Shown here: positions 1 through 8,037 of the stretch, piece after piece
Position numbering within the stretch: the stretch's first letter is position 1
Layout of the letters: the number at the start of each line of letters is the position of its first letter
DNA from: Planctomycetota bacterium
GTDB lineage: Bacteria; Planctomycetota; Planctomycetia; Pirellulales; Thermoguttaceae
Length of the DNA stretch: 64,000 nucleotides
NCBI GenBank assembly: GCA_029550925.1
Contig: JAKPGL010000030.1
Span: forward strand, 27,399 to 91,398
Direction: 5' to 3'
The notes under the pieces: model-generated
Told to the model about the DNA's origin: nothing
Database searches by the model: none
What the model saw: only the letters and a program-made list of their open reading frames with translations
Translations under genes and position numbers: made by a program

Positions 1-2283
1 CACGGTGGGGAACTTCTGGCCGAGGCTATCCGCCGGATGCGCACCGGCCAGGTCATTCGACAACCGGGCTTCGACGGCCAATACGGGGTGATTCGCCTTT
101 TTACCGACGAAGAACTCCGAAACCATCGAAGCGGCCATCGGCTATTGTCCGACGCTTCGCCTTTCCCCTGGCGGGAGAGGCCGGCTAGCCCGGAGGCTAG
201 CCGGGTGAGGGGGACAACGGCTAGCATGGAACTTTCGCCTTCCATTGCCCCCTCACCCCATTCCTTTCCTGGGGAGGGGAGAGGGGAGGCAGCCCCTTCA
301 CCCGGCCTGGCTAGCACCAGACCATCCTCTCCCGCAGAGGGGAGAAGGGACCGGACTGCTGCTTCCGCGGGAAAGACACCGGAAGGAACTCTCCGACCTA
401 CCCTCAGTGCCCCCACCTCTGCCAAACTGCTCTTTCCAGCAAGCGACCAGGGGTTGTTGGCCGGTTTGGATCCGCAGCAGCGGGCGGCGGTGGAGTGCGT
501 GGAAGGGCCGGTGTTGATCCTCGCCGGGCCCGGCACGGGAAAAACCCGCACGCTAACCCATCGAATCGCTTATCTGGTGGCTGAGCATGGCGTGCCGCCG
601 GAAACCTGTTTGGCCATCACTTTCAGCCGACGGGCCGCCGCCGAAATGCGAAACCGCCTGGAACATTTGGTTCCGACAGTAGCCGACCGGATCGTGGTGA
701 TGACGTTTCATGCGTTCGGCTGGCAATTGGTGCGGGAATACGGCCGACGGTTGTCGGCTTCTGAGGCGGAGGGGGCTTTTGCGGTCCGGATGGTGGAACG
801 GTTTGGCCCAAACTGGGACCGGCTATGCGTGGCTTCGGAGGCGCAGCGGCGGCAGCTTTTAGAGGGGCTACTGGACCTATCGGCGGCTCAGGCTGATCGT
901 ATATTGAAAAAAATCTCCCATGCCAGGCGTTCTCCCGATTCGCTTGCCGAAGACCCGAAATGGCAGGAGGCCCTTCGGGCGTATCAGGCGGAGATGGGCC
1001 GGCGGGGCTGGTTGGATTTCGATGATCTGGTGCTTGTGCCGCTAGAGATTTTACAGGCCGATCCGCCCTGGCAGGCTGAGCTCCAGAGGCGGTTTCGCTA
1101 TGTCTCGGTGGACGAGTTTCAGGATATCGATGCGGCCCAGTACGGGTTGCTTCGGGCTTTGACGCCGGCGGGGGGAAATCTCTGCGTGATCGGCGATCCG
1201 GATCAGGCGATTTACGGGTTTCGGGGGGCGGATGTGGGGTTTTTCGAGCGGTTTTTGGCGGATTATCCCACAGCCCAGCGCTTTGTGCTAACCCGAAATT
1301 ATCGTTCCAGCCGGGTCATCATCGAGGCGGCCGGGCAGATGATCGCCCCGGCCAGTTTAGTCCCGGATCGCCGCCTGGAAGCCCAGCCGGGCAGGATACC
1401 CCAGGTAGAAATTCACACCTGTCCGACCGAACGGGCCGAGGCGGAACTGGTGGTCCATCGGATCGAACAGCTTCTGGGCGGCCCGACGTTTTTCTCGCTG
1501 GATAGCCGACGTTCTGGGGGCCAACAAGAGGCCGGTCTGAGCTTTTCCGATATTGCCGTGCTGTATCGGACCGAGGGACAGGCCGATCCGCTGGCCGAAG
1601 CCCTCGGGCGTTCTGGAATGCCTTTCCAGGTCTGTAGCCACAGGCCGCTAACGGAACTTCCCGCTGTCCAAAGGCTACTCCAGGAACTTCTCCGCCAGGA
1701 GAATCCGGTAGAAAGCCTCCCGGAGCGTGTGCGGCAACTGTTGGAGAGTATTACTTCCGTCGATACCGAGAGTGGCGCAAGAGAAACCGAAAGAGCTGCG
1801 GCAGAACCAATCGGCCAAGAAATTTCGCCTGCTGTTCGGGACGTGCTTCTGCGATTGGCGGACAAGTGTAGCGACGATCTTGCTCAATTTTTGGCCGAGG
1901 CGGCCATGACCACCGAGGCCGACCTGTGGGACAGCCGGGCCGAGCGGATTTCGCTCCTTACGCTTCACGCGGCCAAGGGGTTGGAGTTTCCGGTGGTGTT
2001 TATTGTCGGGTGCGAGGATGGGGTGATTCCGCTGCGGTTTTCGGCGGCAGAAGACCCGGGGCGATTGGCGGAGGAACGTCGGCTACTATTTGTGGGGATG
2101 ACGCGGGCAAGGGAACATTTGATCCTCACCCATGCCCGACGCCGCCTTTGGCAAGGAAAAGTGCGTTCGATGGAACCCTCGCCGTTTTTGGCCGACGTGG
2201 AGCGGCAACTGCTGGCCTTCCTGGAACATCGGCCCTCTACCAAACGCCGTCCTAGTCCGCAGCAACCCCAATTGTTTGAATAA
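1..2283 (+). CDS. EndoQ-UvrD type helicase, 5' truncated by window edge
   Basis: The reading frame is open from base 1, so the ATG at 37 is probably internal. The first ~40 residues (GGELLAEAIRRMRTGQV, then a PGFDGQYGVIRLF stretch) resemble the C-terminal end of PHP-domain endonuclease Q proteins. From about residue 140 (counting from ATG 37) a complete superfamily 1A helicase follows: Q-motif DPQQRAAV, Walker A GPGTGKT, Walker B VDEFQD, GDPDQAIYGFRGAD, LTLHAAKGLEFPVVF and the VGMTRARE motif. It is expected to unwind DNA with ATP hydrolysis during repair, coupled to a lesion-cutting nuclease domain; that coupling is inference because most of the nuclease lies outside the window. The linker (about residues 42-115) is Pro/Ser/Arg-rich and encoded by DNA like the intergenic repeats near 25 kb. 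No downstream gene is coupled. Confidence 0.85.
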   Translation, partial: HGGELLAEAIRRMRTGQVIRQPGFDGQYGVIRLFTDEELRNHRSGHRLLSDASPFPWRERPASPEASRVRGTTASMELSPSIAPSPHSFPGEGRGEAAPSPGLASTRPSSPAEGRRDRTAASAGKTPEGTLRPTLSAPTSAKLLFPASDQGLLAGLDPQQRAAVECVEGPVLILAGPGTGKTRTLTHRIAYLVAEHGVPPETCLAITFSRRAAAEMRNRLEHLVPTVADRIVVMTFHAFGWQLVREYGRRLSASEAEGAFAVRMVERFGPNWDRLCVASEAQRRQLLEGLLDLSAAQADRILKKISHARRSPDSLAEDPKWQEALRAYQAEMGRRGWLDFDDLVLVPLEILQADPPWQAELQRRFRYVSVDEFQDIDAAQYGLLRALTPAGGNLCVIGDPDQAIYGFRGADVGFFERFLADYPTAQRFVLTRNYRSSRVIIEAAGQMIAPASLVPDRRLEAQPGRIPQVEIHTCPTERAEAELVVHRIEQLLGGPTFFSLDSRRSGGQQEAGLSFSDIAVLYRTEGQADPLAEALGRSGMPFQVCSHRPLTELPAVQRLLQELLRQENPVESLPERVRQLLESITSVDTESGARETERAAAEPIGQEISPAVRDVLLRLADKCSDDLAQFLAEAAMTTEADLWDSRAERISLLTLHAAKGLEFPVVFIVGCEDGVIPLRFSAAEDPGRLAEERRLLFVGMTRAREHLILTHARRRLWQGKVRSMEPSPFLADVERQLLAFLEHRPSTKRRPSPQQPQLFE
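163..350. repeat. Intergenic-type GC-rich repeat inside the helicase coding frame
   Basis: The stretches CGGGAGAGGCCGGCTAGCC...GGCTAGCCGGGTGAGGGGGACA and CCCCTCACCCC...GGGGAGGGGAGAGGGG closely match the interior of the mobile-element-like copy at 24913-25127. Here the sequence is read in frame and encodes a low-complexity linker of roughly 60-70 residues. A third partial unit (CCCTTCACCCGGCCTGG...CTCTCCCGCAGAGGGGAGA) follows directly. Confidence 0.7.
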
Positions 2284-2519
2284 AACTCATAGTTCAACCG
2301 AGTGAAGTAGATATTGATTTCTATCGGGAGTGGGTTTTCTATGGTCATCCCTGCGAAAGCCGCCGATCCATGGTTATGACTGTACCTTGGACTCTTCTTT
2401 GAATCTCCTTCTGTGCGGGGAGAACAAAGAAGCGACTTTATGGCGGCCTGGATTTTCGCTTGGGCGGTAAGGACAACATCGCTCGTCTCTGGAGGCGGTT
2501 TTTTCCCAAGGCGGAAGGG

Positions 2520-4136
2520 TTACAAGGTTTTTCGTTTGGAAGCGGGTTCGGTGAAAGAGTCCCAACGGATTTGGCCGCCTAGCTTTTTCAGGGCATATCC
2601 TACTTCTCGGAGATAATCGCCATAGACCACCAGAGTATGAAAGCCTTCCATGCTGCGGGCAAGGCGCTGCCAATCGCCGTCGATTTGGATTTCCATCTGG
2701 GATCGGCAGGCCGGATAGGAGGGGCTGTCCACAATCCGGCCCCGAAAACCTTGCCATTGGGTGCAGGCAAGATTCGGGATGATTACGGTAACCACTTGGC
2801 CTTTTCGATAGAAAGTTTTACAGGCGGCGCCGTAGTCGGACTCATAGTGGGTCATGATGGCGGCTGGCTCGAAATCCCGGCCATTCATCCGTCGGGGCGC
2901 TTGGCAGTGGGCCACAAAGAACAGCCCATCATGAGGCACATGGCTATTGCAGACAAAGGCTGGGCGACTGGCGATCCAGCGCAGGAGCACCCCGGGCATG
3001 GTGTGCGAAAGATCCGTATGGCAGAAGGCCGTATAGCCTTCGTCGTTGGCTAGGCTCAGGAGCAAGCAAGGCGGAGTATCCAACATTGTAATTTGTTCAT
3101 GTCCCATGCATCGAGCGAATCCGAAATTGCTAGCCCCTGTTTCTTGCAGAAGCTGCCGGACCACATAGAGGGCCATGAGCGAGTTGAAAACAAATTTCCG
3201 TTCGGTTTGGAGTTGGACGTTGGGCATGTTCACCAGAGCGGCGGTCTGGGCCTCGATCTGTTTTTGGACCTTGGGGTCCCCACGAGCAGCCCCCAGCCGT
3301 TTAGCAAACTCCTCGTCGGGGACGTTCACAAACTCGTATCCCCAAACTTCCTTGGCCACGGTAGGCCCGTGTTTTTGGGCCAACGCACTGTAGGCGGCCA
3401 AGCCGCCAATGGCGAGCATCTTTGTACCACGGGCGTTTTTGAGTCCGTAGAAGGCCCGCAAACGCCATAGAAGTTCATCATAGCTATCCACCACCAGGTC
3501 GTCGAAGTCATAGTCGGACCGAACCCACGTGTCGCCGCTGCCCCGCAAGAACCGCCAATGGGCGATCTCAAAACCCAAGTAGAACGGCCCAGACCGATGC
3601 CGAACAAACATGACCATAGGGAGTTTCAATTGCCATTGCGTCACATAGCCTGCCGCATAAAGGAGGCACAAATCGGTATCCTCGATTTTGAGTTGTTCGA
3701 GTTTTGATTGGCTATCCAGCAGTTCGACCGGATGGAGCTGGATAGGAAATTCTGCTTTTTCTTGGAGTTGGGTTAGTTCTTTGCGGATGCGGGCGGCTTC
3801 TTCCTGGGCCGCCTCCAGGGTGTGGATCGCCCCATAGTTCCGCCAGGATTGCCGGTCAGTCCGGGTAGGAAGATCAAAGACCAGGATCGGCTTGATCCGC
3901 AGCGGAGCGCCCTGGGGAAATGGCCGATCCCCTGGAACCGGCTCTGCCTCTGCCGCCCAAAGGCTGAGCCCGCTCAGGCTCAGTCCGCTCATCCCGATCC
4001 CGGCGGCGCTCAGACCCTGCAAAAAATGCCGACGAGAGAGGTTCCTAGAAAATCGGAAATACCCACCCCCACAACAACGGATACATTTTTCCTGATGAAC
4101 AATGTGCATCTCATCCCGTTCGTTCGGTTGGTTCAT
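2520..4136 (-). CDS. Tat-exported L-fucose/arabinose-isomerase-like protein
   Basis: 538 residues. The N-terminus carries a twin-arginine motif (SRRHFLQG) followed by a hydrophobic stretch and an Ala-rich cleavage region, so export in folded form is likely; an unusual CIRCCGGG run precedes the motif. The C-terminal half (TPPCLLLSLANDEGY, then FCHTDLSHTMPGVLL and a PAFVCNSHVPHDG segment) resembles the C-terminal domain of the L-fucose/L-arabinose isomerase superfamily. I infer a carbohydrate-binding or isomerase-like role; the exact substrate is unknown. A Shine-Dalgarno-like AAAGGGA lies about 10 nt before the ATG. The next gene on the same strand is an exported Gfo/Idh/MocA protein, which fits a sugar catabolism neighbourhood. 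It could be an inactive secreted homologue. Confidence 0.65.
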   Translation of the reverse strand: MNQPNERDEMHIVHQEKCIRCCGGGYFRFSRNLSRRHFLQGLSAAGIGMSGLSLSGLSLWAAEAEPVPGDRPFPQGAPLRIKPILVFDLPTRTDRQSWRNYGAIHTLEAAQEEAARIRKELTQLQEKAEFPIQLHPVELLDSQSKLEQLKIEDTDLCLLYAAGYVTQWQLKLPMVMFVRHRSGPFYLGFEIAHWRFLRGSGDTWVRSDYDFDDLVVDSYDELLWRLRAFYGLKNARGTKMLAIGGLAAYSALAQKHGPTVAKEVWGYEFVNVPDEEFAKRLGAARGDPKVQKQIEAQTAALVNMPNVQLQTERKFVFNSLMALYVVRQLLQETGASNFGFARCMGHEQITMLDTPPCLLLSLANDEGYTAFCHTDLSHTMPGVLLRWIASRPAFVCNSHVPHDGLFFVAHCQAPRRMNGRDFEPAAIMTHYESDYGAACKTFYRKGQVVTVIIPNLACTQWQGFRGRIVDSPSYPACRSQMEIQIDGDWQRLARSMEGFHTLVVYGDYLREVGYALKKLGGQIRWDSFTEPASKRKTL

Positions 4137-4338
4137 GGCGATTCCCTTTCATCGCAAAGGAAAAAGTAGTGCTTCATCTACTTGTTCTTTTGGAGTATCA
4201 CCCTTCTGGCCATTACCGGAAGAAGGCGAAAAAAGTGGCCAAAACGGAAGTCTTAGCAAGCTCCGCTCCGAAACAAACGGAACGTCCCAAATGGCTGAAG
4301 CACTCGCCCGAAGGGATTGATCGTTCGGAGAGATACTT

Positions 4339-5625
4339 TTACAGGGTTTCGGGGAGTTCGTAACCTTTTCGGCGCACACGGACCACCCAGCGGTTGGCCG
4401 CCTCGTCCCCCTCAAAGCGCTCTTTGACCGGGTCCCATCGCAACCGTCGGCCTTCATAGCGGGTGATGTTGGCCAAGTGGCAAACGCTGACCGAACGATG
4501 GCCGATTTCCACGTCAGCCACAGGCTTTTGCCGACTGCGGATGCAGTCGATCCAGTTCTGCATGTGCCAACGGGCTTGCCACAATGCGACCTGATCGCTC
4601 CATTTGCGTTCCTCGGCTTCGGCATCGACTTTTTTGAGCAGCTCCTGAGCAATGTCGAGCGGATTGGAGGTGAACTTATTGCGGTTGATTTCCAATTTGC
4701 CCTTTTCGCCCACAAAGACGGCCCCGCCCACAGGCCCTCGGTCCAGCACGAATCGCAAAGGCACGCCGTTGGCGTAGCGTATTTCCACCTGGCCGTTGTA
4801 TCCGGGCGTAAGCGGCTGCATCTCTACCGGTCCTGTGTGGTCGCAGCCTAAGGCCCACTGCACCTGATCTACGCCGTGGGCGCCCCAATTGGTCATTTCG
4901 CCGCCCATCATGTCGATCCATCCCCATTGCATCCAACGGGGATTGAACGGTCGCCAAGCGGCTTGATTGAGCCACTTGTCCCAATCCAACCCAGCAGGGA
5001 CCGGCTCTTCAGGAAACGGCTCTTTGGGCAAGGGGTTCGGCCCGGTGTAGTTGACGGCCCGGACTTCCAGGATTTTTCCCAGCCCGCCGTTGCGAATAAA
5101 CTCACAGGCGATCCGGTTCATCGCCATCGAACGTTGCTGGGTGCCCACCTGGAGAATCCGCCCGTATTTGCGGACCGCCTCGACTAGCGCCCGGCCTTCG
5201 TGGATGTATAAAGTCAGCGGCTTTTCCGCGTAGATGTCCTTGCCTGCCTGGCAAGCGTGGATACAAGGCAACACCCGTTGAAAATCCAGGGTAGCTACGA
5301 TCACCGCGTCCACGTCGCGGCGTTCCAACAGCCGACGATAGTCCTGATACACGGGCCAATCGCCGTTTTTCTTTTGTTTGAATGCGTCGGCCCGCGGCAG
5401 GTTGCAGTCGCACAGGGCGACAATTCGGCCATTCTCCGGAAGTTGCTCCAGGAGCAACGAGGCCCGATTGCCGACCCCGATGGCCCCCACGCCGATCCGC
5501 TCATTCGGTCCCGGTCGGCCCGGCGCACTCCAGGCCGACGAAGGAATCAACCAGGGAACCGCCAAACCACTCCCGACGCCCAACAGCAACCCGCGCCGAG
5601 ACATCCGACCCCTCTGGTAGGACAT
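4339..5625 (-). CDS. Gfo/Idh/MocA family oxidoreductase, Tat-exported
   Basis: 428 residues. A twin-arginine leader (SRRGLLLG) is followed by a Rossmann NAD(P)-binding motif (GVGAIGVGNRAS) and the family hallmark EKPLTL, whose lysine is the usual catalytic residue. A GGEMTNWGAHGVDQVQWALG segment matches the substrate side of secreted planctomycete members. The family oxidises or reduces sugar or cyclitol hydroxyls with a bound nicotinamide cofactor; the substrate cannot be read from sequence. AGGAGA sits nine bases before the ATG. It lies about 200 bp upstream of the isomerase-like gene on the same strand, possibly one transcription unit. Confidence 0.9.
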   Translation of the reverse strand: MSYQRGRMSRRGLLLGVGSGLAVPWLIPSSAWSAPGRPGPNERIGVGAIGVGNRASLLLEQLPENGRIVALCDCNLPRADAFKQKKNGDWPVYQDYRRLLERRDVDAVIVATLDFQRVLPCIHACQAGKDIYAEKPLTLYIHEGRALVEAVRKYGRILQVGTQQRSMAMNRIACEFIRNGGLGKILEVRAVNYTGPNPLPKEPFPEEPVPAGLDWDKWLNQAAWRPFNPRWMQWGWIDMMGGEMTNWGAHGVDQVQWALGCDHTGPVEMQPLTPGYNGQVEIRYANGVPLRFVLDRGPVGGAVFVGEKGKLEINRNKFTSNPLDIAQELLKKVDAEAEERKWSDQVALWQARWHMQNWIDCIRSRQKPVADVEIGHRSVSVCHLANITRYEGRRLRWDPVKERFEGDEAANRWVVRVRRKGYELPETL

Positions 5626-5704
5626 GTTCCGATCTCTCCTAAAGCAAAAAGGTAACTTCTTGCCAAATAAAACCTCTACATAATTCCGATTTTTATTGAG
5701 CTTG

Positions 5705-5899
5705 GTAACAGTTCAGCCGAATGCAAAGGAGGCTTATTGTAAGGCGAAATTTGCCCGGTATTGTCACTGCCGCTCTAGCGGCAGTCCAGGGTCCTATGAG
5801 GCGGCTACTTTGTTATTCCTCCCAAGTAGTGGATGCAAGAAGCCTAGATTGGGCGCTTACGCGGGAATGATAAGGTACTGCATTCGCCTAAAATGTTAT
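5705..5899. repeat. MITE-like element copy A with 8-bp target duplication
   Basis: The left end is GTAACAGTTCAGCCGAATGCA; the right end is its imperfect inverse, TGCATTCGCCTAAAATGTTAT. The 8-bp sequence TGAGCTTG flanks both sides (5697-5704 and 5900-5907) and the match extends a few bases further. The interior has a CGGCAGTCCAGGGTCCTATGAGG segment shared with copies B, C and F. No coding capacity, so mobilisation would need a transposase supplied from elsewhere. Confidence 0.8.
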
Positions 5900-6332
5900 T
5901 GAGCTTGGAATATGCAATTAAACCTGCCGCTGTTGGGAAAACCCTAAAAATAGACTATTTCCGAGGCCGGATGCTTTAGCTGTTCATTCAACCGCAATAA
6001 TCTCTTAGGCTTTGAGGGTAGGGGAACGGCGGCGCAAATCCGAAGAGAACCAGACACACATCGCTTTCTTAGTAGTATAATCACCCCTGGTGCTGTCCAA
6101 CATGTGGAAAAATGAGTTATCCCCAGTTTTGAGGTGGACGGGGAAAATTGGCAGTACCTTCCCAGTGGTTATTTTGGTATAAGGTTAAGAAGAAATAGCA
6201 AACAAGATTGTTTGTACCATTTCAGCCGAGTGAAGTAACCCTGGTTTCTCCTCTCTCTCCTGAAATTGGTATCTACACATTTGGCCTGCGGTGGGAAGGC
6301 CGTCTGAACGTCGGCCAACAGGCTATTTTATT

Positions 6333-6521
6333 GTAACACTTCAGCCGAGGGAAGGACATCTATTGGGAAGAAGGTCCATACATTGTCATTCCCGCTCTAG
6401 CGGCAGTCCAGGGTCCTATGAGGCAGCTACTTTGGTATTTTTCCCGAGTAGATGCTGCAAGAAGCCTAGATTGGGCGCTTTGGCGGGAATGACAAAGTAC
6501 GGCATTCGGCTAAAATGTTAC
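6333..6521. repeat. MITE-like element copy B
   Basis: Ends are GTAACACTTCAGCCGAGGGAAGG and GGCATTCGGCTAAAATGTTAC. The interior (CTCTAGCGGCAGTCCAGGG, AAGCCTAGATTGGGCGCTT) is nearly identical to copy A. I see no matching 8-bp direct repeat at its borders, so this copy may be rearranged or nested in an older one. Confidence 0.7.
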
Positions 6522-6800
6522 CCCGGTTTGCACTCTCCTGAACCTCGCCCCCTCCACCGATTTGTGTAGATACCAATGCCCGCGGCGGGGAGAGGCGAAG
6601 GAGTTCCGCCGCCTTGGCGGTTTGTCCAGCTTCCTGCACGGTCCTCTGGGATGTGTCCAATGCCAGAGGAGAGGGGATTTTGGATTCTTGGTTGCACAGC
6701 AATGATAACCAGGGGGATACCCTTGGACAGGAATGAGAAGGGACTGGTTTGTTTTCCAGCGTCTAAAATGCTACAACACACCGATCGAAAGGATATTCCG

Positions 6801-7361
6801 ATGCGGATGGAAGTGGAGATGAAGTTTCCGGTGGAGGATATAACAGCGGTGGCGGCCCAATTATCGGCCTTGGGGGCGGAGGTTACGCCTGCCCAGGAAG
6901 AACGGGACCTTTATTACGCACATCCAGCCCGTAATTTCACCCAAACCGACGAGGCCCTTCGCATTCGTCAAAAGGCCGGTCGCTGTTTTCTTACCTACAA
7001 AGGCCCCAAAATCGACCCGACCACTAAAACCCGTCGGGAAATCGACCTGCCGCTGCCCGAAGGGCCGGACGCCTTCGCTGCCTGGGACGAACTGCTCCAG
7101 GCCCTGGGGTTTCGACCCGTAGCCGAGGTCCGCAAGCTGCGTCAAAAAGCCTTTCTGGTCTGGCAAGGATACCGGGTAGAGATTTCCCTGGACGAAGTGG
7201 CCGAATTGGGTTCGTTTGTCGAGTTGGAGCTGGTGAGCGATATGGCCGGTTTGGAGGCCGCCCGATCCGTCCTTACCGACTTGGCCGACCGGTTGGACCT
7301 CCGCCAATCCGAACGCCGCAGCTACCTGGAACTGCTCCTGGAAAAACGCGCCGCCCCATAG
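6801..7361 (+). CDS. CYTH domain protein (class IV adenylate cyclase / thiamine triphosphatase-like)
   Basis: 186 residues from the chosen ATG. The start has the diagnostic ExExK signature (EVEMKF), followed by charged strands typical of the triphosphate tunnel fold: RIRQKAGRCFLTYKGPK, REIDLPLP, EISLDEVAELGSFVELEL. CYTH proteins bind triphosphates with divalent metal; known members make cAMP or hydrolyse inorganic or thiamine triphosphate. The domain fills the whole protein, as in CyaB-type class IV cyclases. The track ORF begins further upstream, but AAAGGA just before this ATG and the ExExK motif directly after it favour this start. Cytosolic; no operon partner. Which triphosphate reaction it performs is open. 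Confidence 0.85.
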   Translation: MRMEVEMKFPVEDITAVAAQLSALGAEVTPAQEERDLYYAHPARNFTQTDEALRIRQKAGRCFLTYKGPKIDPTTKTRREIDLPLPEGPDAFAAWDELLQALGFRPVAEVRKLRQKAFLVWQGYRVEISLDEVAELGSFVELELVSDMAGLEAARSVLTDLADRLDLRQSERRSYLELLLEKRAAP

Positions 7362-7409
7362 CAGAACACCCGAAGGCGATATGTCCCTACATGACCGCAT
7401 CCGTTTTTC

Positions 7410-7605
7410 GTAACATTTTAGCCGAATGCAGTACTTTGGCACTGCCGCGCAATCGCCCAATCTAGGCTTCTTGCAGCCTATACTTGGTAGGAATAACAAT
7501 ATAGTCGCCTCATAGGATCCTGGATTGAGAGCTTTCGCGGGAATGACAATTCCGAGTAACTTCTGCCGTAAAATCAGCCCCCTCTGCATACGGCTAAAAT
7601 GTTAC
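7410..7605. repeat. MITE-like element copy C
   Basis: Ends are GTAACATTTTAGCCGAATGCA and TGCATACGGCTAAAATGTTAC, almost perfect inverse repeats. The interior includes CCCAATCTAGGCTTCTTGCAG, the inverse of the AAGCCTAGATTGGGCG segment of copies A and B, so its core is inverted relative to them. No clear target duplication. Confidence 0.75.
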
Positions 7606-7640
7606 GATTTTTATTACTCGACTTGCGGCGCCGGTAGGCC

Positions 7641-7871
7641 ATGAGTGAAAAACTTCCTCGTATCGACTGTCTCCGCCAGGTATGCGTTTTATAAAAAGCC
7701 GGTTTTGAGCGAGTACGGCAAAAAGGCATCCCTCTCCATCTACGTAGGCCGATCGATGGGAAACGGCTCACCGTGGCTGTGTATCAGGGCAAAATAGTCC
7801 CTTGGGGGCCGTTATGGGCCATTTTATGTGATGCGGATATCGGTGTGGAGGAATTCCGGAAATTACTATAA
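7641..7871 (+). pseudogene. hicA: hicA-like toxin relic with an in-frame stop
   Basis: Too broken for the ORF track. From ATG 7641 the frame reads MSEKLPRIDCLRQVCVL, a TAA stop at 7692-7694, then KAGFERVRQKGIPLHLRR and onwards to DADIGVEEFRKLL and a final TAA. This aligns along its length with HicA (YcfA-type) mRNA interferases: MSEKLPRI start, KAGFxxxRQKGSH core and xxIxxEEFxxLL end. The stop sits where family members usually have Glu (LEKAGF), so one GAA-to-TAA change explains it. The catalytic region normally has RQKGSH; here it reads RQKGIP, so the catalytic His is also lost. No hicB antitoxin is visible; MITE copy C ends 35 bp upstream. Confidence 0.7.
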
Positions 7872-8037
7872 AAATATACATTGCGGTTCTCTTCAAACCA
7901 TCCGCCGTTTCAGCCTCTTTTCCAAATGGCCCGATATCTGGCCCTCCTACCAAAATCTTTTTATGATAATAGAAGAGAGTTTCGGAATGCATCTTGGAAT
8001 TTCCCAAGGGTAGTTTTTTCTTAAGAGGACAATAGCG

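Larger units (their letters stand above)
5626..6800. other. 1.2-kb intergenic region with repeat elements
   Basis: No convincing gene. It holds two copies of the MITE-like element (5705-5899 and 6333-6521) and a further single end at about 6216 (CCATTTCAGCCGAGTGAAG). An inverted pair, GGTATCTACAC near 6268 and GTGTAGATACC near 6563, brackets the second copy, suggesting nested insertions. The stretch 5900-6200 is unique and shows nothing I can assign. Confidence 0.6.
7362..8037. other. Intergenic region with a repeat element and a toxin relic
   Basis: Contains MITE-like copy C (7410-7605) and the hicA-like pseudogene (7641-7871). The remaining ~165 bp before the next gene is AT-rich and probably holds its promoter; I cannot define boxes with confidence. 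Confidence 0.6.
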
